From: Gaertneriomyces semiglobifer
Lineage: Eukaryota > Chytridiomycota > Chytridiomycetes > Spizellomycetales > Spizellomycetaceae
DNA length: 64,000 nucleotides
Direction of reading: 5' to 3'
NCBI GenBank assembly: GCA_025558075.1
Contig: JAHLKF010000007.1
Location: 124,001 to 188,000, forward strand
Both the position numbers and the translations under genes were made by a program. The notes beneath the pieces are model-generated. The model saw only the letters and a list, made by a program, of their open reading frames with translations, made no database searches and had not been told where the DNA came from. Position 1 is the stretch's first letter; the number at the start of each line of letters is the position of its first letter. This document shows positions 1-10,891 of this stretch, piece after piece.

Positions 1-339
1 TTTCTCCCTCACTTTTGATGTATGTTCTGGTTCCGTAGTTCGGTAAGCGTTTTCATCTTCATCCGCGTCAACGCCTTTACGATTCCAAGATGTTGCCAAC
101 CCTTCCCGCTCCACGTTTATCAATGGGCTTATTGTTTCATTAGTCTGTGAATCTGAAGATATTCTCCATTGTGCGTCGCCGTCTAGAGCAGGCCCCGCCC
201 TCTTCTGCACTCTCTTTTGTTTCTGCTTCTGGCTTTCAGTGGGACGTATACGAGGCGGTGGAGGGAGTGGCTTTTCTGGGGCGGGTGGATGCGGCGGCAA
301 GGCGGTAGCAGTCGACAAGCTAATATTCTCTGCGTACAT
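1..339 (-). CDS. Proline-rich protein, partial (N-terminal part)
   Basis: An uninterrupted minus-strand frame of 113 codons runs from an ATG at 339-337 to the window edge, so only the N-terminus is visible. Residues about 14-32 are proline-rich (PPHPPAPEKPLPPPP), as in SH3 or profilin ligands. A Gln/Lys-rich basic stretch follows, then an acidic DADEDEN patch. Codon use looks like that of neighbouring genes, and the frame has no stop although other frames do. I do not recognise the family. It is transcribed divergently from the HEXXH gene at 498, with about 160 bp between the two start codons. The true start could lie in an upstream exon, because the frame stays open to 427 without another ATG. 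Confidence 0.5.
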   Translation of the reverse strand, partial: MYAENISLSTATALPPHPPAPEKPLPPPPRIRPTESQKQKQKRVQKRAGPALDGDAQWRISSDSQTNETISPLINVEREGLATSWNRKGVDADEDENAYRTTEPEHTSKVREK

Positions 340-497
340 ATCTGCGCACGATAGCCATCCATAAATCCTGCAGTCCGACCATGACTTTTCAGTCAAAGCG
401 TGTAAAACGCCAGAGCGCGTGCGTTACGTGAGCATGTCCAATTTTTTCCAAGACAAACCACATTACTTGTCTCCATCTCCAGTTTCTCGGCGGCGGC

Positions 498-1373
498 ATG
501 GGAAGTACAGAGACTGGTGACTTGGGTGAAGGAAACGACCGTACAGCAGAATTGGACTTTTCTCAAAATGACGGTTCCCTCTGCACGAAGGGTGAACCGT
601 CACCGGACGTCGCCAGGCGGAAGAAGGATAAGCCAAAGAGGCCCCCGAAGCCCGGCTCCAAAGCCGCCATTAACCTTAAGAAGCAGCAAGAAGCGGAGAA
701 AACAAGGCTCACACCCTTTAGTGCTCCGCAAGCCGAATTCGACGCTGCACTTGGTGTGCTCATATTGGCTTTCAAGGACTCCAAGAGTCTTGACAGTTGT
801 TTAGGAAGGCCTCATTTGATGTATGAAGGAGGGAAACTTAAAGGACCATTGAGAGGTATCAACTTTCCAATTTCTGACTACGTGGAATGGGTGCGTACCG
901 TGGACAGGGATGAGATAACCATACCAGAACAGTGGGTCTTGCAAGTAGTGGAACAAAGTGGGCTCAGCATTTTGCCAAAACGTCAAACTGACGATACGTC
1001 AGCAGCGTCTGCCTCAAACTTTGCTGCGCATCTCCCAGTTCTGTGCCTGACTACTCCCGTTACTTACATCTGTGGTTACTTGATTGGGGATCGGTCAACC
1101 CTCCTACATGAGTGGGCACATGCCGTTTTCTGTCTTTCACCTGCATATCGTGGTCTTTGTGACAAGCTCTATGCCGAGTTGGATCACACGTGTCGAATAG
1201 CAATACAAAAAGAACTGACCCTGAGGAACTACAAGGAGGATGTCCATATGGATGAATGGCAGGCGTATTGCGTGGAAGGACCGAATGACTTTGGGAAGAA
1301 GTGGGCAAGGCATCTAAGTGAGCCTCATCGCCTGTTGCGCAAAGAAGTTGGCGGGCCGCCGGGGTGGAGGTAG
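498..1373 (+). CDS. Hypothetical protein with HEXXH (metallopeptidase-like) motif
   Basis: A single-exon frame of 291 codons starts at ATG 498. Residues 1-65 are low-complexity and basic (RRKKDKPKRPPKPGSK), probably disordered or a nuclear signal. The rest is globular. Around residue 204 it reads LLHEWAHAVFCLSPAYR; the HEWAH is an HEXXH zinc-binding motif of gluzincin type. About 45 residues on, DEWQAYCVEG offers a glutamate that could be the third zinc ligand. No signal peptide is seen. I know no named family with this exact arrangement; catalytic activity is inferred from the motif only. It could instead be a non-catalytic zinc-binding protein. No introns are needed to keep the frame. Confidence 0.7.
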   Translation: MGSTETGDLGEGNDRTAELDFSQNDGSLCTKGEPSPDVARRKKDKPKRPPKPGSKAAINLKKQQEAEKTRLTPFSAPQAEFDAALGVLILAFKDSKSLDSCLGRPHLMYEGGKLKGPLRGINFPISDYVEWVRTVDRDEITIPEQWVLQVVEQSGLSILPKRQTDDTSAASASNFAAHLPVLCLTTPVTYICGYLIGDRSTLLHEWAHAVFCLSPAYRGLCDKLYAELDHTCRIAIQKELTLRNYKEDVHMDEWQAYCVEGPNDFGKKWARHLSEPHRLLRKEVGGPPGWR

Positions 1374-1687
1374 ATGAATTAGACTATTTGTACATTTTAC
1401 GATAGCGTAGGGCCACATGTGAATAGATAGCATACCTTGATAGCGATGAAATTACGCACTTTGCCTCTGAACAACAAACATGCCATTTTATTCCATTCAT
1501 CCTATGACATATCTGCATGGACTTGCGGTGGAAAGACTTAAAAAACAAGAAAAAGGAACAAAGTTGACGATTCGGACAAACGCGTTGGGAATTTGGAACA
1601 CAACAAGGTGGAAGTGTGAAGCATAATATATACCTCAACAAGGACGTCGTACAGTGAGAATTCGTCATCCAGAAACTCACGATTGTC
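1374..1687. other. Intergenic, no gene seen
   Basis: About 310 bp between the HEXXH gene and the SH3 gene, both on the plus strand. It is AT-rich with short purine runs and no convincing coding frame. It presumably holds the terminator of the first gene and the promoter of the second. Confidence 0.5.
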
Positions 1688-3497
1688 ATGTTTCCCAAAG
1701 CATCCCGGTTTAACAGTCCGTCATCGCCATGAAATGTTCCTGGCTGCAAATGCTAATTCTTGTACCTTCTTCCAGATGATGGTGCCTCACCTGGCCCCAA
1801 AACCCCGACAAAGTTGTCGACCACACCCTTACGAACCCCGAGAAAGGGTAATGAAGAAGCTCTTTTCGAATCCCACATAGGCGGACGGTCTGCCTGACAA
1901 CTATGTCCCTGTAGCCCCTTCAACGCCGAACTTCCATTCAACTGATCAAACTCCTACCAAGCGGACACCACGTCCACTCCAGAATTCTCTGCATAGTAGA
2001 GGGAATAGTATAATTGCTAAGGACTTAAAGTTCGTGGATATTTTTGCTAGCAGTGAATCAGAGACGGCTCACAAGTCAAATCCGCATTGGTTCATCGAGA
2101 AGGAGGGACTGGAGCGGAAGGTCTGTATGAAAACCTAGTGTCGCCTAGGTGCATGTGTCGGTATTAACAGATGGCCATGTTGTAGGTGCGGGACCTTCTG
2201 CGGCAGAAAGCCGATTGGGAACAGGAAATGGCTGCCAAAACTAAGCAGATGGACGTACTCCAGGCACAACTGCGACAGCGAGAGGTATGTGTCCCTCTCT
2301 GCGGTTTTACCTCCATACCTAGACCTGACCAGCGCCAGGAACGAATACGACTGCTGCTTATTGAAAATACCAGTCTGGGCTCGCAGGTTAGCACTGCTGA
2401 GAATAAGTTGAAAAGTGAAAAACAGAAGGAGAGCTCGACTCGTTCCATGAATGTGCAGATGACCAGCCGAGTTAAGCACCTGGAAAGTAAGCTCGAGGCT
2501 TTACGGACGGAGGTACAAGTGCACCCAGTTGCATGGGAGTTGCCTATGCGGCCCTCACAGTCTGACGTCGCTCTCGCAGAAACTGGCGAAGCCTGAAATG
2601 AAAGTGAACTCAAAACGGGCTTCGTCAAATGAATTGAATCATAACCGCGCACTTTCATCTCACGATTATGACCTGCTTCAGAAACTTCAGAAAGAGGCCA
2701 GGCTCTTCAATGCCAAGTTGCGTGACTTACAGAACAAACACCTACAAGAAAAGCGAAGTTTGCAGGCACAGATAGCGTCAATGTATAATGCGCTCAATGG
2801 TTCGGCCGCAGGCAGTCGAATGATGCGGAAGAGCGGATTGGACGAATTCGAGAAAGACATGCAAGCGTTGAAAAGATACTCAGCTGCTGAGTTGACCCAC
2901 ACAAGACGTAAACCCAGTCAGAGTCCGCGCGCAACAAAATCGAAGGTGACGAATCACACGCTTCGAAAAACCAACGGTGGGCAAGCAAAGCAGGCGGCCA
3001 CAATGCGACTGCGTCCACAAACGGAGGACAGGGAGAATAGCCCCGATCTGTTCTACTCAGCCACCGAAGACCCCATGGCAAAGGTGACAGGCCGACGGTT
3101 ATCAGGCTTCTCAGATATTACCGAAGCCTTTGAATATAGACCCGAAGATGACGACATGGACAGCGTTTTGGTAACGTTTCTGAACCCTGCATGTGGTTTT
3201 TTCAAGTCAATTAACGGGTCGTCTTCAATTGAACAGACGCTAGAAAATTCATCCATAGACATCCCCGAGTTTCACCGAGCTCTTCAATCTTACAGCGCGA
3301 CCGCCTCAGGTCACCTCTCCTTTAACGAAGGAGATTTGATGCTCATTCGGAAGAAAAGCAGTGAGGAGTTTTGGGTAGCGGAATTGAATGGATCCATGGG
3401 TCTTGTTCCCGTTCATTTGGTAGAGCACTGCGATGTAGAAGAGTTTGAAGCTCCGGGGTTAAGCAGGATTCCAGCGCCAACGGAGCTTGTATCATAG
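1688..3497 (+). CDS. Coiled-coil protein with C-terminal SH3 domain
   Basis: Six-exon model: 1688-1715, 1776-1847, 1915-2120, 2186-2284, 2339-2512, 2580-3497 (498 aa). All introns have GT..AG ends and the phases agree; the first donor (GTCCGT) is weak, so the N-terminal ten residues are least certain. The N-terminal part is rich in Thr-Pro. The middle is a heptad-like coiled coil (for example KLQKEARLFNAKLRDLQNK). The last 70 residues form an SH3 domain, with ALQSYSA (ALYDY-like), EGDLMLI, and FWVAELNGSMGLVPVHLVE (the W and G-x-P signature). This suggests a scaffold for actin, septum or endocytic complexes; the exact role is unknown. The 54-nt intron at 2285 is in frame and stop-free, so retention would also be tolerated. 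Confidence 0.75.
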
Positions 3498-3552
3498 CGC
3501 TAGCTTGATGTATTGTGGTTATGTACAGTGTATGTAAGTGACAAATCGACGA

Positions 3553-4706
3553 CTAATCACTGAGGTCACCCCACTGATTTCGTTTTACTCTGCCCCTGCT
3601 CAGGGAATCCTCTAATTCTTCGCGGGTTCGTGGTATACTTGCGCCACCTGCAGGAGTGGCAGCTACTGTATCTCCATATGGGCCCATCTGTCCTCGCCCT
3701 CCAACGGGCGCCACAACCGGATCAATGAGGTCACCGTACTGATTTCGCTGTATGTGACCTAAGCGTTCTGATTCAAGAAGCTCATCACGGGTTCGAGGGA
3801 TGATACTCGCTGTTGGCGGTGCAAATGTGTCTTCGTCTTCCTCTCCATCCGAATGACCCCCAGGCCGAGGGGCGACTCCGGTGTTGCGGGCTTGTCCCTG
3901 CGTCCGTATCTTATCCCACACAGTTTGCGGACGAGCATTCTCGCGTCGAAGGCGTTCCCAGGCATTCTCTTCCTGGGTCGGGGCATCTACTTCTAAACTC
4001 AAATCAGTGTCTACGCTCTGCGAGCTTCCACGTTCATGTGCGACAGCTGGGATTGGTGATACTCGTACGGGTTGAGCGCCTTCCATACCGTAATCATGGG
4101 CTTCGCTTGTGCTCGAAGGGTTATACGCCTTTGGTATAGTAAGGCCTTGTTTGTTTTGCTCCAGCAGCTTACGCAAATTGGAGTATGACGGCAATCGCTC
4201 GCCTAGAACCTGCCTTGCACGAGCTTCGCCGATTTTGCGGCCGACGTATTCACCACCAAGAGCAGAGAAAAACACAGTTATTCCAGCACGTAGTGATCGT
4301 GGTCGGAGACCTCCAAAGCGAACTGTTGAGAATCCATGATGAGCACACAAGAGTAGCGAGCAAGGATTGCAACTGGCGTGAACACAAACCAAAGGTCATT
4401 CCCCCTGCAACTCCGCAGGCAATACCAGCAGCATCTAAACATAGATGTCATTCTTTCCGAAGATTGCTCGAAACGTTGATCACACTTACATCTTCCAAGA
4501 AAGGCACGATTGGCATCCTTAATGACGATTTTTTCTTCCACAGTTGGCGTGTAGTAGTTCCCCGAAATACTCCCAGGCTGCATGGACCCAGCCGCAGGGG
4601 AAGATTGATAGTTCATGTCCTGCATTCTGAAAATCAAGTCAGTCAAGCCCTTTGGATCTAACCTTTGCATAAGTGTCAATTCCGACGACGTGTAAGAGTG
4701 CGACAT
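3553..4706 (-). CDS. OCIA-like membrane protein with duplicated C-terminal motif
   Basis: Three exons on the minus strand: 4706-4490, 4434-4390, 4322-3553 (343 aa). Residues about 45-130 contain two glycine-rich hydrophobic segments (GIACGVAGGMTF and ITVFFSALGGEYVG) separated by a basic turn, ending in a conserved-looking LPSYSNLRKLLEQ. This resembles OCIA-domain proteins of mitochondria and endosomes, but the match is by pattern only. The C-terminal half is disordered and ends in two copies of IPRTRxELxxSxxxGxxxRNQxGDLxD. The start at 4706 (MSHSYTSS) is chosen because the frame is continuous into the conserved part; ATGs at 4625 and 4616 are alternatives. It is divergent from WDR35. Confidence 0.6.
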
Positions 4707-5663
4707 GTGGCACAGCCATGTAGATTTCCAGTTCCAGTTCAGAATCCAACGCACGAACACCTGGTCCGAAACGAATCCCTTTTCTAGCCAGCGCTGGTGT
4801 ATTTGATGGAAGATTGGCCGCAGGCAACGTAAATGCTAGTGTGGCGTCTTGGGCGGTGGTTTTCAGTTCCTGTGAACTGGCTGGCTGGCGGTGCACATCG
4901 TCGTCATCGACTGTCCACACTTGCAATGCGTGAACTTGCGGGATTGGCGGTCATTCAGGCATGATTGAAGGCCCATGATTTGTTGAAGGATAGGGACGAG
5001 TTTCCGGAGACAGCTTGCTTACCAGCTTGCTTAACAGATACATGATGGGCCCTTTAGCTGCCAACCTTACGTGGAGCGAGGAGTTCGTCTCTGCAAGCCT
5101 CAAGAGACCACAGGGAAAATTTCGTTTTGCTGTACATAAAAACACACTTCAAACTGGAAGCGTCAATCGAATTAAGACCCATCGAGCTTTCGACGTGAGT
5201 ATTAGAATTAGTGAGAAAGTCAAAGACGGCATTACTTTCTTGTTCCCCGGAATTTGCCCTTCTCAAGACACCTTGCTGATAATAGCGGATGCTCATTACC
5301 CATGAGATAATCATAGTGACCCTGTTACCAGGATTCGAGATAGAACAAACGATGAGATGATGCAATTGTCGCTATTAATACCATATACACCAATATTTTC
5401 TTACCGCCCAGTTTGGTTGGTTACATATGTAACGGAAGGGTGACGGCAGGCCAGGTAGAGCAACCAGCTCCTGATCCTGTCAATTCAATACCTGGTGGTT
5501 GGTGGTCTCGCTCAGTCTTGAACTCAAAGGGACATTTTCCCACGCGTTACAGTAAGTTAGCGATAAAGGCTGTCATCAAAAACGCGCGAGAAATGTCCCA
5601 GTTGCAAAGCACGCGTTAGAGCAACCTGCGAGAACAGGCGCAGGAGGAGGACGCCCGAGGAAA
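4707..5663. other. Divergent intergenic region, no gene supported
   Basis: About 950 bp between the OCIA-like gene (-) and WDR35 (+). Several open frames of 60-100 codons occur, including one at 4926-4639 on the minus strand overlapping the OCIA-like first exon, but none shows a domain or splices into a neighbour in phase. It presumably contains both promoters. Confidence 0.4.
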
Positions 5664-8600
5664 ATGTTTGTGTACTTGAGCAAGAAGGTATGTAGCAAAA
5701 TGTGAACTGAACATCATTTGATTGTATGAAGTTCTTTTGTTCGGTTCCAACTTGTTTGTCATCTTCCATTTGCAGGTCGCTATACCAAATGGGACGAGGC
5801 TGCGAACGATTGCGTGGAACAATGACCAAGGATGGATAGCATGCGGCGGGGAAAACGGACTGTTGAAAGTTCTGAAACTGGAAGCCCCTACTGGGAATGT
5901 TGCTGAAGGGCAGGGGGGCACTGTAGAGCGGTCGAAGGACGGCTCAGCTTCGGTGACGAACTTGTCTATGAACCAGACACTTGAGGGGCACAATGGTAAA
6001 GTGACCCTTGCGATGAACTGAAACACCTGAAAGTGACTGACAAGGTTTTCTCAGGTGCTGTGGTCGTATCGACATGGAACTCACAGCATCGCAAATTAAC
6101 CACTTCTGATGAGAATGGATTAATCATCGTGTGGATCTTGTACAAGGGGATGTGGTACGAAGAGATGATCAATAATAGAAACAAGAGTGTCGTGACTGAC
6201 ATGCACTGGGATAAAGATGGCAATAAGATTTGTATCGCATATGAGGATGGTAACGTTGTGCGTCCCGAAACTTCCACGGTATCCTTTTCTGACAATTAGA
6301 TACCGCGTGATTAATCATCTATGGTACAGGTGCTGTAATTGTGGGATCGGTTGACGGCAATCGCCTGTGGAGCCAAGAGCTGAAGGTGCCCTTGACACAT
6401 CTATCCTGGACACCAGATGGTCAACGGATCCTTTTCGCTACACAATCGGGAGAACTACACCTATATGATGGACAAGGTGTCTTCATGGTATGCATCATAA
6501 TTATTAGAGACGTATCAATGTAGATCAACAGTCCCTAACAGCTTCTTGCAGAGCAAAGTACCTGTGTATTGTCACGATACCGATAGGACAACGTCTGTAA
6601 CAGCAATGGACTGGTACAATGGCTCAAACGGTTACGATGACAAAAGGGCACCAGCATTTGCCGTAAGCTTCGATAACGGAAAAATTCAGCTGATTAGAGA
6701 CGTCAACGATGACGCACCTATTATTATTGATACAGTCATGCGTCAACTGAACCTACGATGGAACCATAATGGGACTATTCTGGCTGTTTCTGGGGTGCAA
6801 AGCGTTCGAAATATTCAGGGAGAGGAGAAAGAAGTTTCGCTGGTTCAGTTTTATGACCCATTTGGCCAATTTCTCCGTTCCATGAAAGTTCCCGGCAAAC
6901 GAATAACAGCCCTCTCATGGGAATCTACCGGATTAAGAATTGCACTTGCAGTCGACTCGTTCATTTACTTTGCAAACATCCGCCCCGATTATAAATGGGC
7001 GTTCTTTTCCGAAAACATACTGGCATATGCGTATTTCAGACCAGAGCGCCAGGAAAATCTGATGACGTTCTGGAACACAAAGACGAATGAAAAATTTGTT
7101 AAGTATGTTCACTGCTTTGCTGAGAAATTCCTCCTTGCGTGGCAATAACAACATTTGCAGATTAATTAACAAGCCATTACTCATTACCTCTTATAAGGAG
7201 CACTGCCTGGTGGTAACGAAATCCCCAGATGAAGAGATTGACAGGTGGGAGCTCACATGTCTTATACAGTTTTGATGGCAAGCCAGTCTCATTTACAGTG
7301 TTAGATACGTTCTGACCGTAGCGAATGCCATTGGGACGGCTTTGGAGACGAAGGAAATAGAGTTCGAGCCTAAGTTCGTGGCGATCAACAAACATGGGGC
7401 TTTCGCTGCCTCAACCGATCTTATGTTGTATTGGCCTTTCAGAAATGTCGGATCTACCAAATTGCTGGCACTGGAGGGTAAGTTTCGTGGAGTTGTGCGT
7501 TGCCCAAAGCGCCATCCTAATCGCCTAGCGTGCGTCGTGTACAGCACTGCGACGGACAGAGGTTCGGGAGCGTGTATTTCATATTGACGCCGTCCAAAAT
7601 GCTGGAGATGGGCCCACAAATGTAGAAATGGCTGCGTTGCTCAAGAGAGGGTAGGTTTAAGCTGCAGAGATTACAATCTTTTAACTGTAAGCACCCAACT
7701 CACATAAGATTTGGATAGGCCTTCCTCCGATCCCATTGAATACATAACCGTGTCTGACACTATTCTCATCGTTGCACGTCAGTCTGGACAACTGTTGCAG
7801 TTCTTGCTGCCATCAGTAACCCTTGAGAACAAATATGCCAGTCCATTCCGACCAAAACATCTTGGCTTGAATTGCAATTCTACTCAACTCGCCATTGTGG
7901 ATGCTTCAGGGGTACTAAATATCATGACTATCGAGAGCCGCAACGTAACCAGACAACCAAGTGGCGGCTTGGTTGGGGCCGGCTCACACTCCTCTATCAA
8001 GGTAAGCCACATCCCGTACAAATGAACTGTTCAGGTCCAACCGTGCTATCAGAACACGACTTCGGGAGCTCTTTCAAATTTCGAGCGCCGAGATGTTTGG
8101 GACATTCGATGGTAACTTCGCTCAACGATTATTCGTCATCCACAGTATTCATCAAGTGTTACTTAGGTCAGACGATGATCCTGATCTATTTGCTGTTACT
8201 GAAAAGATGCGGATGTATGTATTCCGGGGGTTGGAGCCAGAGGAGCCGATCAGTTGCACTGGATGTACGTCCTTCTTACTCGTCGGTCAGCATACGAAGG
8301 GTCATTAATGCTCCGGAACAGATATTTGCAGCTTTGATAATTTATGCATCAAGACTGCCGTTTTGGACGAAATCCTTCAACAGCCGCTGGCTCCTTCAAA
8401 GGAGCATATTATGATAGTCGAGACGAAGTCGTTGCGCGATACAAGAAGTATGCTAACTGGAAGTTTAAAGTGAGCAACAGTATGATTTGACTCCTTGACC
8501 GTTGTTTCAGGTATCCTCGCTCAAGTTGGACTAGCCGATGCCTTCCGTTTTGTGGAGGAAAACTCTCATTCGCGCCTTTGGAAACTGATTGTTGATGCAG

Positions 8601-10617
8601 CATTAGAACAACAAGAATATGCGATGGCGCAGAGTGCTCTCGTAAAGTTGGCAGATTATCCAGGGATCCAATTTGTGAAGCGCATACAGAAGCTAGATGT
8701 AAGCGCATGCCATCCACAATCGTTGCCACCTTTGCTAACTCCTCTTTTCACCACTTGGAACGTTAGGACAAGCAAAAACAAAAAGCAGAAATTGCACTTT
8801 ACTTTGGGCAGTATGATGTTGCGGAAAAGCTGTACTTGGACATGGATCGTAAAGATCTGGCGATTGAACTACGGGAGAAAATTGGCGACTGGTTTCGTGT
8901 TGTTCAGTTAATCAAAAGTGGAGGCGGTACCGATGACATTCTGCTTGAAAGGGCCTGGAATCATATAGGAGACTATTACTACGAGCGACAGAAATGGTGA
9001 GTCCGAAACATGTACGTCGTAATAATGGTTACTGTGTAGCTTACATTTTTTAAGGGCTCAAGCTGCGACGTATTACGCTCAAGGCCGCAACTATGAGAGA
9101 CTGGTAGAATGTTACTATATCATTGAAGATTATGAGCGCCTCGAGAAGCTTGTTTTTCTTCTACCTGACAGCAGTGTTTTGCTACGGGTACGTACAGCAG
9201 TAGTACGTCTTTGGTCTGAAACATTACTCACCCTTGAGTAACAGGATATTGGCGAGAAGTTTGCCGCTGTTGGCATGAATGACCAGGCGGTTCAAGCGTA
9301 CGTGAAAGCCGGCGATATCAAAGCGGCCGTGGACGCTAGCGTATATATCAACCAGGTATCGCTATCACAAGCAATGAGTCTACTTTTAGTGATCACTCAC
9401 GGTACTATGCGAGGACAGTGGGCGACTGCCATTGAATTGGCGCAGAAGTATCAGATTCAAGAAATTCAAGCCCTTCTTAGTCAATACGCGGCTGGGCTAC
9501 TGTCAGAAAACAAGCGCACGGAGGTCATCGACCTGTACAGGAAAGCTAATTATTGCCAGAAGTCGGCAAAGCTCCTGAGCGAGGTTAGCTGCGATCTTAC
9601 TATGTAGCCAAGCGGACGCAGACTGATATCAAGTTCGCCTAGCTGGCCGCAGATGCAGCCAAAGCGCGCAAAACCCCGTTAATTGTCAAAAAACTGCATG
9701 TACTGGCGGCACTTGAGGTGGAACGGTATCATCATCTTACTAAAGTGGATCGAGGCGGATTCGGTGTGGTACGGTGGTTTGATGTGTCGCTTCCAATGAC
9801 AGAAACTCTGACAATTTGGCTGGACTTAGGCAACCGCTACCTTGGATGGCTTATTGGCCGAAGACGCTAAAACAGGGATAGACAGTCGATTTTTGGATAA
9901 TGCTTGGCGAGGAGCGGAAGCCTACCACTTTTTAATGCTTGCTCAACGGCAGTTCTACGCAGGGGACGCGGAAGCTGCCGTCAAAACGGTAAACACGTCA
10001 AGACATTCGCCCGTGCCCGCTCGCGTTTACTTAACCTCCATGTTCCTGTTCGCAAGACTTTACACTTGCGTGAATTTGAAGATTTAATCGAGCCCAAGGC
10101 AATCTATAGCTTGCTTGCGCTAGTTGGGTTTCATTCAAAACGATTCGGGGTGTGCTCCAAAGCATTCGCGAAGCTTGAATCATTGCCGGACTTGACACCA
10201 GAGGAGGCGGAACAATATGAAGACCTGGCTATCACCATTTTTGGAAAGTGAGCGATTGGCAGTGAGTTTTGTTGCATGATTCCGCTATCCCACTCAAATC
10301 ACTTGACAGATACCGGCCGCAGGACCGTAAAGGCTGCGATAGTCCGTGTACCAATTGCGGTTCCATGTTGCAAGACACGGACACGTACTGTAATGAGTGC
10401 CATGTGATATATCCTACGTGTATTGCTTCTGGGCAACCGATATACGACAGCGTGCACTTCATGTGTCAGGTATGCAAGCATCGAGCAATCGACACCGAGA
10501 TTTCTGGGATGAGCTGTTGCCCTCTGGTATGGATATTGCGTGCTCTTGAACAACCTTACGAAGCATGTTTGAACCCACCCACTAACGCTTTTGTATTAGT
10601 GCCATACGCCGCTTTGA
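5664..10617 (+). CDS. WDR35: Intraflagellar transport protein 121 (WDR35 homologue)
   Basis: 22 exons, 1,217 codons: 5664-5687, 5776-5995, 6055-6249, 6330-6487, 6552-7102, 7161-7244, 7299-7477, 7545-7650, 7719-8001, 8035-8111, 8167-8264, 8322-8462, 8511-8698, 8767-8996, 9055-9187, 9245-9355, 9419-9583, 9643-9768, 9830-9988, 10057-10247, 10310-10526, 10600-10617. The start MFVYLSKK and blocks such as [50 protein letters not shown] and [11 protein letters not shown] match animal WDR35 closely. Order: N-terminal WD40 propellers, then TPR-like repeats, then a C-terminal zinc-ribbon (CTNCGSM, CNECH, CQVCKH, CCPLCHTPL). WDR35 is an IFT-A subunit for retrograde transport in the flagellum. Least certain are the donors at 8463 and 9769. 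One intron (8002-8034) is only 33 nt. Confidence 0.95.
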
Positions 10618-10891
10618 CCTTCAACAAAATGCGCTCAACGCGTAGCGGGGTTCGGACAACGCGTACCTCGACCCTAACCCTGCGGACGTGCTCTGTGCAG
10701 ACCGCGTTTTCGCACTTCCTTGAACACTTTTAACATTGAGGACTTGAGAAGTTTTAGAGTCATGAAATGAATGTAGCTTAACATATACTGTACGTTGTAA
10801 GAATTTAACAGGGGCCCCTGGTCATCCCGTAGAAAGTCTTCAACCGATCGCCCATTCGTGTCCCCAGCCGTATCTATTACTTGTGATCAAC

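Noticed and set aside
4639..4926. 95-codon minus-strand frame overlapping the OCIA-like first exon
   Set aside because: The splice from it into the conserved exon is out of phase, and the overlapping frame joins that exon without a break.
9721..9770. Kinase-like glycine loop (GGFGVV) in WDR35
   Set aside because: It falls at an exon end next to an intron and there is no kinase domain; chance resemblance.
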